A stretch of DNA of 32,665 nucleotides from Thermoleophilia bacterium. Lineage in GTDB: Bacteria; Actinomycetota; Thermoleophilia; Gaiellales; Gaiellaceae. The DNA lies in the NCBI GenBank assembly GCA_025936595.1, contig JAICTB010000002.1, forward strand, positions 1 to 32,665, in the 5' to 3' direction. Both the position numbers and the translations under genes were made by a program. Below, one piece after another: positions 16,056 to 22,974 of this stretch; within the stretch, counting starts at the first letter, position 1; every line of letters starts with the position of its first letter. Below the pieces are notes generated by a model. The model searched no databases. It saw only the letters and a list, made by a program, of their open reading frames with translations, and was not told where the DNA came from.

Positions 16056-16250
16056 TCAGCGGCCCCGCCCGTCCTTCGCGCTCTGCCGAAGAGCACACAT
16101 CTGGTCGAGCTTCCGGTTGGCCCGCGAAAGGTGCCATTCGACGGTCGGCTCGTCGAACTTGACGAGCCGCGCGATCTCCTGCGTGGATTTTCCGGACGCG
16201 GCAAGCAGGACGATGCGCTTCTCGGTGAATGTCAGTTCGGGGACACTCAC
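16056..16250 (-). CDS. Free-standing LuxR-type HTH protein (64 aa)
   Basis: The whole product is one LuxR/GerE-type helix-turn-helix: LTFTEKRIVLLAASGKSTQE, then IARLVKFDEPTVEWHLSRAN and RKLDQ. There is no receiver or sensor part. Starting at GTG 16250 it has a good AAGGGAG SD upstream. In LAL-type regulators this domain sits at the C terminus after AAA and TPR domains. Here the adjacent cyclase-AAA-TPR protein lacks it, so the two could act together or be a split version; that is inference. DNA binding is expected from the fold. Confidence 0.85.
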   Translation of the reverse strand: MSVPELTFTEKRIVLLAASGKSTQEIARLVKFDEPTVEWHLSRANRKLDQMCALRQSAKDGRGR

Positions 16251-16291
16251 GACGCTCCCTTATGGTCGTTTGTTCGTTTTTAGCCGAGTGA

Positions 16292-16329
16292 GCGGGCGGG
16301 CCGGGAGACGCCGCTCCCCGCCCGCCCGC
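16292..16329 (-). terminator. GC-rich hairpin after the secreted-protein genes
   Basis: GCGGGCGGG pairs with CCCGCCCGC, and the stem can be lengthened by four pairs with one bulge. It lies 31 bp after the stop of the minus-strand secreted-protein gene and before the HTH gene. The bases beyond it on the minus strand are A-rich, not U-rich, so it is terminator-like but not canonical. Confidence 0.45.
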
Positions 16330-16360
16330 CGGCGACTACGGGGCCACCCGCAACCGGCTG

Positions 16361-16975
16361 TTAGCCGTAGTACATGACGCCTTCGTAGCTTTGGATCTGC
16401 TTCGTGAAGTGCAGCTTCGGCCCGGTGAGCGTGAGCCCGTCGCTGGCGTGGCCGGCCGGCTTCGGGGTACCCGGCATCAGGCAGTAGAGCTTCAGCACGC
16501 CCGTGCCGAGCCCGCTGAGCTGCACGTTCAGCGTCAGGATGCCGGAGTAGGACGGCGACCCCCTCGACCCCTGCCAGCCGACCTCCTTGAAGCCTTTCGG
16601 CCACCAGCCTGCGAGCTGGAGAAACGAGACGAAGCGCGTCGGATGCCACGTCCCATGGGCAGTCATGGCGCCCGCTGCGCTCGTGACGGCATAGGTGCCG
16701 CCGCCGGTGGCGCTCCCGGCGGCCGGATCCCAGCCGCCCCGGCCGGTGAGCACGACGGTGGAGCCGTTGGCGGCTTGGGCCGATGGCCGGCCGTTGTCTT
16801 GGTAGCGGACGCCCGTCGGGCTGTTCGGGTCATTGCCGAGCAGGGTGTAGTGGGTCAGGAAGAACGTGAACGGCCTTGCCGTCCCACGGTCGGTGGCACC
16901 CGCGCCGAGCGAGCTGGCGGCGAGGACCGCGGTGGCCGCGACGACGAGCGCCGCCACGAGTGAGAGCTTCTTCAT
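16361..16975 (-). CDS. Secreted protein of unknown function (204 aa)
   Basis: A typical Sec signal peptide (MKKLSLVAALVVAATAVLAA, likely cleavage near SSLGAGA) precedes a roughly 180-residue beta-rich domain with many Gly, Thr and Trp residues, for example VVLTGRGGWDPAAGSATGGG and ending YEGVMYYG. Only one Cys is present, so there is no disulfide or lipobox. The second of two close ATGs (16975) is preferred because it lies 6 nt after a strong AGGAGG; the first ATG would sit directly on the SD. It is 27 bp downstream of another small secreted-protein gene. No family is recognised. Confidence 0.75.
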   Translation of the reverse strand: MKKLSLVAALVVAATAVLAASSLGAGATDRGTARPFTFFLTHYTLLGNDPNSPTGVRYQDNGRPSAQAANGSTVVLTGRGGWDPAAGSATGGGTYAVTSAAGAMTAHGTWHPTRFVSFLQLAGWWPKGFKEVGWQGSRGSPSYSGILTLNVQLSGLGTGVLKLYCLMPGTPKPAGHASDGLTLTGPKLHFTKQIQSYEGVMYYG

Positions 16976-17002
16976 GATCATCCTCCTCCGGTGCCTCTGG
17001 TG

Positions 17003-17224
17003 TCAGCAGCCCGAGGCTGCGACGGCGCCAAACATGCCGGCGTTGCCGTTGCCGCGAACGTCCTTCGTCATCGCGTTTGCCATGCCGCCGCCTGCGAGCA
17101 GCATGTTGCAGGCTCCTGTGACGCCCGTCCCGGGCGCCGGTCCGGTCGCGGCCGAGCCGGTACCTGCCGCGATGGTGAGACCGGCGACGACGGCGACGGA
17201 GACGAGTGCGATCCCGCGCTTCAC
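17003..17224 (-). CDS. Small secreted protein of unknown function (73 aa)
   Basis: A Sec signal peptide (MKRGIALVSVAVVAGLTIAA) is followed by a roughly 50-residue Gly/Ala/Asn-rich mature part with two Cys (GACNMLLAGG and the C-terminal SGC), which could form one disulfide. GTG at 17224 is the start, with AGAGGAGGT upstream. It is the first gene of a probable two-gene transcript with the 204-aa secreted protein. It lies divergent to the BTAD regulator, whose phased repeats are in the shared promoter region, so it could be a regulatory target. It may be a peptide precursor, but this is a guess. Confidence 0.65.
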   Translation of the reverse strand: MKRGIALVSVAVVAGLTIAAGTGSAATGPAPGTGVTGACNMLLAGGGMANAMTKDVRGNGNAGMFGAVAASGC

Positions 17225-17274
17225 TTACGACCTCCTCTGTGTTGTGGACAGCTGCGACCACGATCCCGCGGCCC

Positions 17275-17314
17275 GCTAACGTGCGGCTGACGTTGCGCTA
17301 ACGCGTGCGAGAAT
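17275..17314 (+). promoter_or_regulatory. Three 11-bp-phased heptamer repeats and -10 element before the BTAD regulator
   Basis: GCTAACG (17275-17281), GCTGACG (17286-17292) and GCTAACG (17297-17303) are spaced exactly 11 bp, one helical turn, as in known SARP/AfsR binding sites. GAGAAT (17309-17314), a fair -10, starts 5 bp later and lies 6 nt before the GTG start. Repressor or activator action, and autoregulation, are inferred. Confidence 0.6.
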
Positions 17315-17320
17315 CGCCGT

Positions 17321-20300
17321 GTGGAGCTCCGGTTGCTCGGCACGCTCGAGGTCGAGGCCGACGGTCGCGATCTCACGCCGGCGCGCCCGAAGCAGAGGGC
17401 GCTGCTTGCGCTGCTGCTGCTGAACGCCGGTGCCGTCGTGCCCATCGACGACCTCGTCGACGCACTCTGGGGACCGCGGCCGCCGGAGACGGCGCGGACG
17501 GCGCTGCACGGCCACGTGTCCGCGCTGCGCAAGCGGCTCGGCGCGGGGCGCATCGAGACGCGGGCGCCCGGCTACCTGTTCCGGCTCGCCGACGGAGACC
17601 AGCTCGACCTGCACCAGCTCGAAGAACTCGTGGCCAAGGCGCGTTCGGCGGCGGACGCGTCGCTGCGGGTGGATGTGTTCGGTGAAGCGCTCGAGCTCAT
17701 CCGCGGCGAGCCGCTTGTCGACTTCCGCTATGAGCCGTTCGCGCGGCAGGAGGCGTTGCGTCTCGAGGAGCTTCGGCTCTCGGTGCTCGAGGAGCGGCTC
17801 GCCGCCGAGCTGGAGCTCGGCCGCCACACGGGGGCGATTCCGCAGCTCGAACGGCTCGTTGTCGAGCACCCGCTGCGCGAGCGCCTCCGCGCCCAGTTGA
17901 TGCTCGCCCTGTACCGGGCCGGCCGCCAGGCCGACGCCTTGCGTGTCTTCGAGGACGCTCGCCGAGTGCTGATCTCGGAGCTCGGGATCGAGCCCGGGCT
18001 GTCCCTCCAGCAGCTCGAGCGCCGCATCCTCAACCACGACGCGTCGCTCGCCGGTGTCGCCGAGAAGCCATCCGGCGTCGTCACGTTCCTCGCAGCCGAT
18101 CGGCCCCCGGACGAGGCGCTCGTGCACGGCGCGATCGCACGGCACGGCGGCTTGGAGCTGGAGCCGAGCAGGGAGGTGCCGCTCCTGGTTGCGTTCGCGC
18201 GAGCAGGCGACGCGGCCGCGGCCGCCGTCGAGCTACAACGGTCGGCGGCCACGGACGGATTGCGCATCGGAGTCGCCTCGGCGGAGGCGGGCTTCACCAC
18301 AACCGGCTACGCGGGCCTTCGGGTGCGCGATGCGGAGACGGTCCGCGCCGCCGCCCACCGTGGCCAGACGCTCGTATCGCAAAGTACGCGCGACCTCCTG
18401 CGCGAGTTGCCATCTGAGGAGATCGACGTGCGCGACGTGGGGAAGCACGTGCTCACCGACCTTGCGCCTGCGCGACGGCTCTTCCAGCTCGTCATTCCGG
18501 GCTTGCGATCCGAGTTTCCGCCGCCCCGCAGCCTTGCGGGAAGCGCGACGAACCTGCCGCACCAGCCGGCGCCGCTGGTGGGCCGGAAGCGTGAGCTCGA
18601 GGACCTTGCCGGGCTGCTTCGGCGGGACGAGGTCCGGCTCGTCACGCTGACCGGCGCCGGGGGGACTGGCAAGACACGGCTTGCCGCACAGGTCGGAGCC
18701 CTCCTGCTCGACGAGTTCCCCGACGGCGTCATCTTCGTCGACCTCGCTCCGCTGATGAATCCGGCGCTCGTGCTGGAGGAGGCCGCGCACACCCTCGGTG
18801 TCCCGCGGACTGCGGCCGAATGCCCCGTCGGAGAGGACGTGATTCGGCACCTGCGGCGGGGCCGCTACCTGCTCGTGCTCGACAACTTCGAGCATCTCCT
18901 CGACGCCGCGCCTGCGGTCCTGGAGGTCGCCGCTGCGGCGAAGCTACTCGTCACGAGCCGCGCGCCCCTGCGCGTTACAGGCGAGCTCGTCTACCCCGTG
19001 TCACCGCTCGAGACGGCGGTCGGCGACGACGTGGAGGCGCTGGCGTCAGTCGACTCGGTGGCGCTGTTCGTGGCGCGGGCCCAGGCGGTGCGGCCCGAGT
19101 TCGCGCTCAGCGCCGGCAACGCAGCGGACGTCGCAGGCATCTGCACGGCGCTCGACGGACTGCCGCTTGCGATCGAGCTTGCGGCGCCGCGGGTCACGGT
19201 GCTGCCGCCTGCTTCGCTGCGCTCCCGGCTCGACGCGCGTCTGAAGCTCCTCACGCATGGGCCGCGCAGGCTGCCGGAGCGCCACCGGGCGCTGCGCACC
19301 ACGATCGAGTGGAGTTACGACCTGCTCGAGCCTGAGGAGCAGCGGCTCTTCGAGCGGCTTGCGGTGTTCGTCGGAGGATGCAGCCTCGAGGCCGTCGAGT
19401 GCATTTGCGGCGACGACGTCGAGCACGTCGCGGCGCTCTCGTCGCTGGTCGATGCCAGCCTCGTCCGCAGCGAAGGCAGCGACGATGCACCGAGGTTCCC
19501 GATGCTCGAGACCATTCGCGAGTACGCGGCCGAGCGGCTCGAGCAGTCGGGAGACGCCGAAGCGATCCGGCGCCGTCACGCCCAGCACTTCCTGGCGCTC
19601 GCGGAGGACGTCGAGCCGCAGCTCCGCGGAAGCCCGGGCGTGTGGCTCGAGTCGCTCGAGTGGGACAACGACAACCTCCGCGCCGCACTCGATCGTCTCG
19701 ATGCGGCGGGCGAAGACGAGCTCACGCTTCGATTCGCCGGCTCGCTCTGGCGGTACTGGTATCTGACGGGTCGCTGCGCAGAGGGCTCGGAGCGACTGGA
19801 GCGCGCTCTTGCTGCGGACGATCGCCCGACGGCGGCCCGTGGCAAGGCGCTGATCGGCGCGGCCGTGATGGCTGCCAACCGCGGCGACACCGGGCTCGCA
19901 CGGCGCCGCGCTGAGGAGGCTATCGACCTCCACCGAGCGCTCGGGGACGCCTGGGGTGAGACCTACTCGCTGTTCATGCTCGGCGCCGCCGTCGGCGACG
20001 ACGGCGAGCTCGAGCGGGCCGTGGAGCTCGACGAGGAGAGCGCGCGGCGCTTCCGGGAGCTGGGAGACGAGCACTCGGCGCTGCTCGCGACACGCAACCT
20101 CGCGCGCATGTTCGCCGCTCTCGGCGACCGTGGCCGAGCACGGGAGCTGCACGAGCACAACCTGCGCAGCGCCCGGCTCACCGACAACCAGCGGATCGCC
20201 GCGAGCGCGCTCAGCGCGCTGGCGATGATCGCCGTCGCCGATGGGCGCGTCGAGGACGCGTATCCGATGTTGACGGAGAGCCTCTCGATTCATCGCGACC

Positions 20301-20587
20301 TCGGCGACTTCCTCGACAGCGCCGTCGATCTCTGTCGCTTTGCGTTCGTGCTGGCATTCGACGGCCACGTCGAGAAAGCCGTCCGTCTGCTCGCCAGCTT
20401 CGACGCGCACGCCGACGAGGTCGGTGGGCGCCGCGCCTGGGTAGCCGAGATCAACGACGATACGCTGACGACGGTTCGCACGCGGCTCGACGACGATGCG
20501 TTCGCGAGCGCGTGGCAGGAGGGAGCGGGGTTGACGATCGGGGAGGCTGTCACACTCGCGCTCGATGGCGCGGACGGGGCGCTCTGA
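17321..20587 (+). CDS. BTAD/SARP-type regulator with degenerate cyclase domain, NB-ARC ATPase and TPR repeats
   Basis: The 1088-residue protein begins with an OmpR-like winged helix (about 1-92, LDGVxT-like core RPKQRALLALLLLNAG). A bacterial transcriptional activation domain follows (about 97-243, RLRAQLMLALYRAGRQADAL). Residues 252-395 align with the class III cyclase module often seen in this family but lack the second metal Asp and the Asn/Arg catalytic pair. The NB-ARC/STAND ATPase has Walker A GAGGTGKT at 445-452, Walker B LLVLDNFEH and sensor TSRAPL. The last roughly 400 residues are TPR-like. It should bind phased direct repeats, as are found just upstream. The GTG start at 17321 gives a complete winged helix and probably a leaderless mRNA. 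Confidence 0.9.
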   Translation: MELRLLGTLEVEADGRDLTPARPKQRALLALLLLNAGAVVPIDDLVDALWGPRPPETARTALHGHVSALRKRLGAGRIETRAPGYLFRLADGDQLDLHQLEELVAKARSAADASLRVDVFGEALELIRGEPLVDFRYEPFARQEALRLEELRLSVLEERLAAELELGRHTGAIPQLERLVVEHPLRERLRAQLMLALYRAGRQADALRVFEDARRVLISELGIEPGLSLQQLERRILNHDASLAGVAEKPSGVVTFLAADRPPDEALVHGAIARHGGLELEPSREVPLLVAFARAGDAAAAAVELQRSAATDGLRIGVASAEAGFTTTGYAGLRVRDAETVRAAAHRGQTLVSQSTRDLLRELPSEEIDVRDVGKHVLTDLAPARRLFQLVIPGLRSEFPPPRSLAGSATNLPHQPAPLVGRKRELEDLAGLLRRDEVRLVTLTGAGGTGKTRLAAQVGALLLDEFPDGVIFVDLAPLMNPALVLEEAAHTLGVPRTAAECPVGEDVIRHLRRGRYLLVLDNFEHLLDAAPAVLEVAAAAKLLVTSRAPLRVTGELVYPVSPLETAVGDDVEALASVDSVALFVARAQAVRPEFALSAGNAADVAGICTALDGLPLAIELAAPRVTVLPPASLRSRLDARLKLLTHGPRRLPERHRALRTTIEWSYDLLEPEEQRLFERLAVFVGGCSLEAVECICGDDVEHVAALSSLVDASLVRSEGSDDAPRFPMLETIREYAAERLEQSGDAEAIRRRHAQHFLALAEDVEPQLRGSPGVWLESLEWDNDNLRAALDRLDAAGEDELTLRFAGSLWRYWYLTGRCAEGSERLERALAADDRPTAARGKALIGAAVMAANRGDTGLARRRAEEAIDLHRALGDAWGETYSLFMLGAAVGDDGELERAVELDEESARRFRELGDEHSALLATRNLARMFAALGDRGRARELHEHNLRSARLTDNQRIAASALSALAMIAVADGRVEDAYPMLTESLSIHRDLGDFLDSAVDLCRFAFVLAFDGHVEKAVRLLASFDAHADEVGGRRAWVAEINDDTLTTVRTRLDDDAFASAWQEGAGLTIGEAVTLALDGADGAL

Positions 20588-20780
20588 CCAGTCGTCTGAA
20601 CCGGATCCGTGGGTCTCCTTCGTCGTCCGGCTCGATGGAGATCAACTCCATCGGATGGCTTTTGGTGATCGCGAAGGGTGGCTGATCAAGCGCGATGGGC
20701 GGTTCCTCGAGCGCGATCTCGTTTGCGTTCGGCTGCGACAGGGCGATCGCCAACGCACCCTGCAAACTTGCGGGTTCTAG
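20565..20780 (+). CDS. Possible small protein overlapping the BTAD regulator end (71 aa)
   Basis: A frame from ATG 20565 overlaps the regulator stop by 23 bp and reads a plausible globular sequence (PWVSFVVRLDGDQLHRMAFG, then WLIKRDGRFLERDL). Third-position GC is lower than in the large genes, and there is no clear SD. A frame of the same size exists on the other strand (20550-20765), so this call is weak. From 20781 to 20939 I see no gene, only a 6-bp hairpin (CCGAAG/CTTCGG, 20919-20934) just before the next start. Confidence 0.3.
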   Translation: MARTGRSDQSSEPDPWVSFVVRLDGDQLHRMAFGDREGWLIKRDGRFLERDLVCVRLRQGDRQRTLQTCGF

Positions 20781-20939
20781 CAGGACAGTCGAGAGTGCTC
20801 CCAGTCGGTCATAACCCGAACCAAGACGCGCGTGTGGTTGGCGATCGGTTCAAGCTTTCACGTCGCAATGCCCGAAACGGCGGCTCGACGGGACGATGAA
20901 CTGTTACCCCGGTGCGGGCCGAAGCTATCTTCGGGGCGT

Positions 20940-21251
20940 ATGAAGACCGCGGATAAGGCTCGCAAAGACCGCTATCGGCGATACGCGCCGGAGCTAGGCC
21001 TGCTCCTGTGGGCGGTTTGGGATCCAATCGCCGCCGGAGTCCCAATCGACGAGTACGACAACTACGTCCCGGTCATCTGGAAGCTGCTGGAGGAGCACGC
21101 TGGCGCGGAGGCTGTTGCCGCCGAACTGACCCGGATCTGCACGGATCGCATCGAGATGGACGCCGGGACGAACGAGACCGCTGCCGAGCTGCTCACGGCG
21201 TGGTGGCACTGGCGCTTCGATTTCCCGGTCGAGTTCGAGGCCAGCTCGTAG
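20940..21251 (+). CDS. Small acidic protein of unknown function (103 aa)
   Basis: The product starts with a basic stretch (MKTADKARKDRYRRYAPELG). It continues with LLLWAVWDPIAAGVPIDEYD, NYVPVIWKLLEEHAGAEAVA and a Trp-rich end (LLTAWWHWRFDFPVEF). The pattern of a DPI/GVP/EYDxYVP core followed by two helices recalls small DUF1871-like and immunity-type proteins that occur beside polymorphic toxin or mobile genes; this is a resemblance from memory, not a search result. There is no strong SD. It is one of several small, lower-GC genes near the recombinase, which fits acquired DNA. Confidence 0.65.
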   Translation: MKTADKARKDRYRRYAPELGLLLWAVWDPIAAGVPIDEYDNYVPVIWKLLEEHAGAEAVAAELTRICTDRIEMDAGTNETAAELLTAWWHWRFDFPVEFEASS

Positions 21252-21330
21252 CGTCTGGCGGGCGGGCCGGCTACGTGCCCGAGCGGTCCGTAAGACATCC
21301 GACGGCGGAACTCTGGAATGCTGAACGAGC

Positions 21331-21741
21331 ATGAGCTTCATCCTCGAACTCGACGCGCCGGACGTTGATCCGGAGACGGCAGAACGACTGGAGCGGGCGA
21401 CCCAGGAGGCGGGATATCTGCCTGTGCGTGCGCGGCGAGGACGGCGCTGGCGACGCCGCGCGGAGATGGGGTTGTCGATCTTCGACGGGCGCGACGACGT
21501 CCACGTTCTCTCGGACGACGCCGATTGGTCGGAGGACGCCTTCACATTCGACGAGCGCGGCAGGGAGCTACTTGCACAGACGGTCTCGCTGCTGGCGCAC
21601 GAGCTTGAGCCCGGGTGGGCGCTGCGCGCGTATTGGGTCGGGGACCCGTGCAAGGACGAGCGCACCGTGACGGGTGATGAGCTGGCCGAACTTGTCCGCA
21701 GCTCGGCTCTCGAACGCACTGCGCGCTACCGGGTCGCTTGA
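21331..21741 (+). CDS. Hypothetical protein (136 aa)
   Basis: The product is a compact mixed alpha/beta sequence: MSFILELDAPDVDPETAERL, an Arg-rich turn (VRARRGRRWRRRAEMG), an acidic stretch (DGRDDVHVLSDDADWSEDAF), a helix (ELLAQTVSLLAHELEPGW) and a strand with AYWVGDP. No signal peptide or membrane helix is present. A hairpin follows the stop codon directly. It shares direction and proximity with the preceding 103-aa gene (79 bp apart), so the two may be co-transcribed. I do not recognise a family. Confidence 0.6.
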   Translation: MSFILELDAPDVDPETAERLERATQEAGYLPVRARRGRRWRRRAEMGLSIFDGRDDVHVLSDDADWSEDAFTFDERGRELLAQTVSLLAHELEPGWALRAYWVGDPCKDERTVTGDELAELVRSSALERTARYRVA

Positions 21742-21757
21742 GGGGCGACGGCGCCCC
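21742..21757 (+). terminator. Hairpin directly after the 136-aa gene
   Basis: GGGGCG pairs with CGCCCC around a 4-nt loop, starting at the base after the stop codon. A weak GCTTTTCT tract appears only about 35 bp later, so it is terminator-like rather than canonical. Confidence 0.4.
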
Positions 21758-21805
21758 GGACTGCGCGAGCGTCCCGTCGCGGGAGCTCCGCTGCTTTTCT
21801 AAGGT

Positions 21806-21836
21806 TTTCTATCGAGCCGTGTTGGTTCGATAGAAA
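21806..21836. repeat. 10-bp perfect inverted repeat with 11-bp spacer
   Basis: TTTCTATCGA and TCGATAGAAA flank an 11-bp spacer. With one bulge the arms extend by two more pairs (GG/CC). It is markedly more AT-rich than its surroundings. It could be an operator or a recombinase binding site, or the stem of an RNA hairpin. Confidence 0.55.
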
Positions 21837-22106
21837 CCATGAGAATCGCGTTCGGGTGCAGCTCGGGCCGGGACTCTCGGCGCTTCCGCAGAGATGCTGA
21901 TCTGACGTGTGTCTGAGCAGGGAAATGTCCGAAAGTCGCTGTCGAAGGTCCTTACATAGAGGTGGAGACTTCTATGCGTCTGGCACCGAGCACGGCAGCC
22001 TGCTCTGACCGGTGCGTCTTCGGCGCCGGCCGAGGTCATTGCCGTTAGCGCTGTCATCGTTGCTGGCAGCGGGTGTCAGCAACGTCGCCAGTAGCAGGGT
22101 GCCGTG

Positions 22107-22273
22107 CGCGTGCCCGCCTTCCCGTTTTGTGGTGCGGGTTTGCGGGGCGCTCCCGTTTCCTCCGTCTTCGACTCCGGATTCCTGACCACCCGCACACTTC
22201 GTGAGCTTGCGCGGGTGGTCAGGAACCACGGGAGCGCTGAGGTTTCTGGTGTGAGCGGGAACGCGGGCACGCG
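22107..22273. repeat. Triple nested inverted repeat (about 167 bp)
   Basis: Three arm pairs lie inside one another. The outer pair 22107-22124 with 22256-22273 matches at 17 of 18 positions. The middle pair 22147-22156 with 22228-22237 (GCGCTCCCGT/ACGGGAGCGC) matches 10 of 10. The inner pair 22179-22193 with 22211-22225 (TTCCTGACCACCCGC) matches 15 of 15. The unpaired stretches between arms differ in length on the two sides, as in a folded RNA with internal loops. Confidence 0.65.
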
Positions 22274-22496
22274 ATCGGAGACCGGACACCGAACAGTGCG
22301 AATACCGGGTCCGAAGCAGGACCTGTGAAGAAGAGCGGGAGTGCGGGCTGCCGGCCTGGTGAAGAGATGACGGCTGGCGGGCGGCCATGGGTTGCCAGCT
22401 CAGTGGGCAGCGGGTGGCGAGTTGGCGGGCAGTGGGGGACGCGATCATTCGGCCGCCTGTCGTTGCAGCCTGCGAGCTGAGGTCAGGTTCGTCGGC

Positions 22497-22629
22497 GGGG
22501 CGGGCTTCGCGGGTTTGGGTGTGCGGGCTGCGCGCCGGCCGTCAAGCCGCCTTTGGCGGCTCTTCGCTCGCTGCGCTCGTGACTGCCGGCTCTCCGCAGC
22601 CCGCGTGAGCGGCGCTCGAAGCCCGCCCC
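22497..22629. repeat. Second nested inverted repeat, ending 35 bp before the recombinase leader ORF
   Basis: The outer arms 22497-22509 and 22617-22629 (GGGGCGGGCTTCG) pair perfectly over 13 bp. The middle arms 22523-22532 and 22595-22604 (GCGGGCTGCG) pair over 10 bp. A 7-bp hairpin with a TTT loop (AGCCGCC/GGCGGCT, 22545-22561) lies inside. The inner part resembles REP-like GCCGCC-TTT-GGCGGC hairpins. Confidence 0.6.
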
Positions 22630-22663
22630 ACCGTCGATCTCAAACTCAATCAGGAGGTTGCGC

Positions 22664-22711
22664 ATGATGCACGTCGTCGTTCGTCCCGATGCAGCGGGTA
22701 GCGGCGCTTGA
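22664..22711 (+). CDS. Possible 15-aa leader peptide coupled to the next small ORF
   Basis: A perfect CAGGAGG lies 7 nt before an ATG-ATG that opens 15 codons (MMHVVVRPDAAGSGA). Its TGA overlaps a TTG start of the next frame (TTGA). The strong SD in an otherwise gene-free stretch is the main support. It could be the translation entry site for the recombinase transcript. Confidence 0.4.
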   Translation: MMHVVVRPDAAGSGA

Positions 22712-22974
22712 GCGTCCGGTCGAAGCACGTCCGTCGCGCTGACGATCGTCGCCGAGGCGAAGCGCCGTCCCGGCGGCGGCCTGTCCGGCGGCGGGAGCCG
22801 GTAGCGGCTGCGGGCGACGGTCGGCTGCGTGTTCGGGCGCCGCGGTTCGTCGACCGTTCCGATGCTCAGCGGACGGAGGTGGTCCGTTCGTTGCGTGTGC
22901 TGTACTGCGATTTCATCGCGGGCGGCGGCCTGGAGGAGCTTCGCCGCCGTCGCGATCGGGGAGGAGACCGTTAG
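22708..22974 (+). CDS. Small basic protein directly before the recombinase (88 aa)
   Basis: From a TTG at 22708 the frame is Arg-rich and low in structure at first (RRADDRRRGEAPSRRRPVRR). It ends in a more ordered helical segment (VVRSLRVLYCDFIAGGGLEE, LRRRRDRGGDR). Its stop codon TAG directly abuts the recombinase GTG. A position immediately before a recombinase and strong basic character would suit an accessory or directionality factor, but no family is recognised and the N-terminal half may not be translated. The ordered C-terminal half is the better-supported part. Confidence 0.45.
   Translation: MSVRSKHVRRADDRRRGEAPSRRRPVRRREPVAAAGDGRLRVRAPRFVDRSDAQRTEVVRSLRVLYCDFIAGGGLEELRRRRDRGGDR

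Larger units (their letters stand above)
21758..22663. other. Roughly 0.9-kb non-coding stretch rich in inverted repeats, upstream of the recombinase
   Basis: No open frame here has convincing protein character; all read as Arg/Ser/Pro-rich noise. Instead there are many perfect or near-perfect inverted repeats: 21806-21836, 21955-21976 (CATAGA/TCTATG), 22058-22084 (CGTTGCTG/CAGCAACG with 11-nt spacer), a nested set at 22107-22273 and another at 22497-22629. It may hold a structured RNA, recombinase control sites or a transfer/replication site; nothing decides between these. Confidence 0.6.

Noticed and set aside
13894..16377. 827-aa open frame on the plus strand
   Set aside because: Shadow of the minus-strand cyclase-AAA-TPR gene; Arg/Val/Glu-rich with no domain features, as expected in high-GC antisense frames.
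20550..20765. 71-aa frame on the minus strand opposite the possible small gene
   Set aside because: Competes with the plus-strand frame; neither has an SD, and this one overlaps the BTAD regulator end antisense.
21972..22448. 158-aa open frame on the minus strand in the non-coding stretch
   Set aside because: Crosses the nested inverted repeats; Ser/Arg/Thr-rich without secondary-structure pattern or SD.
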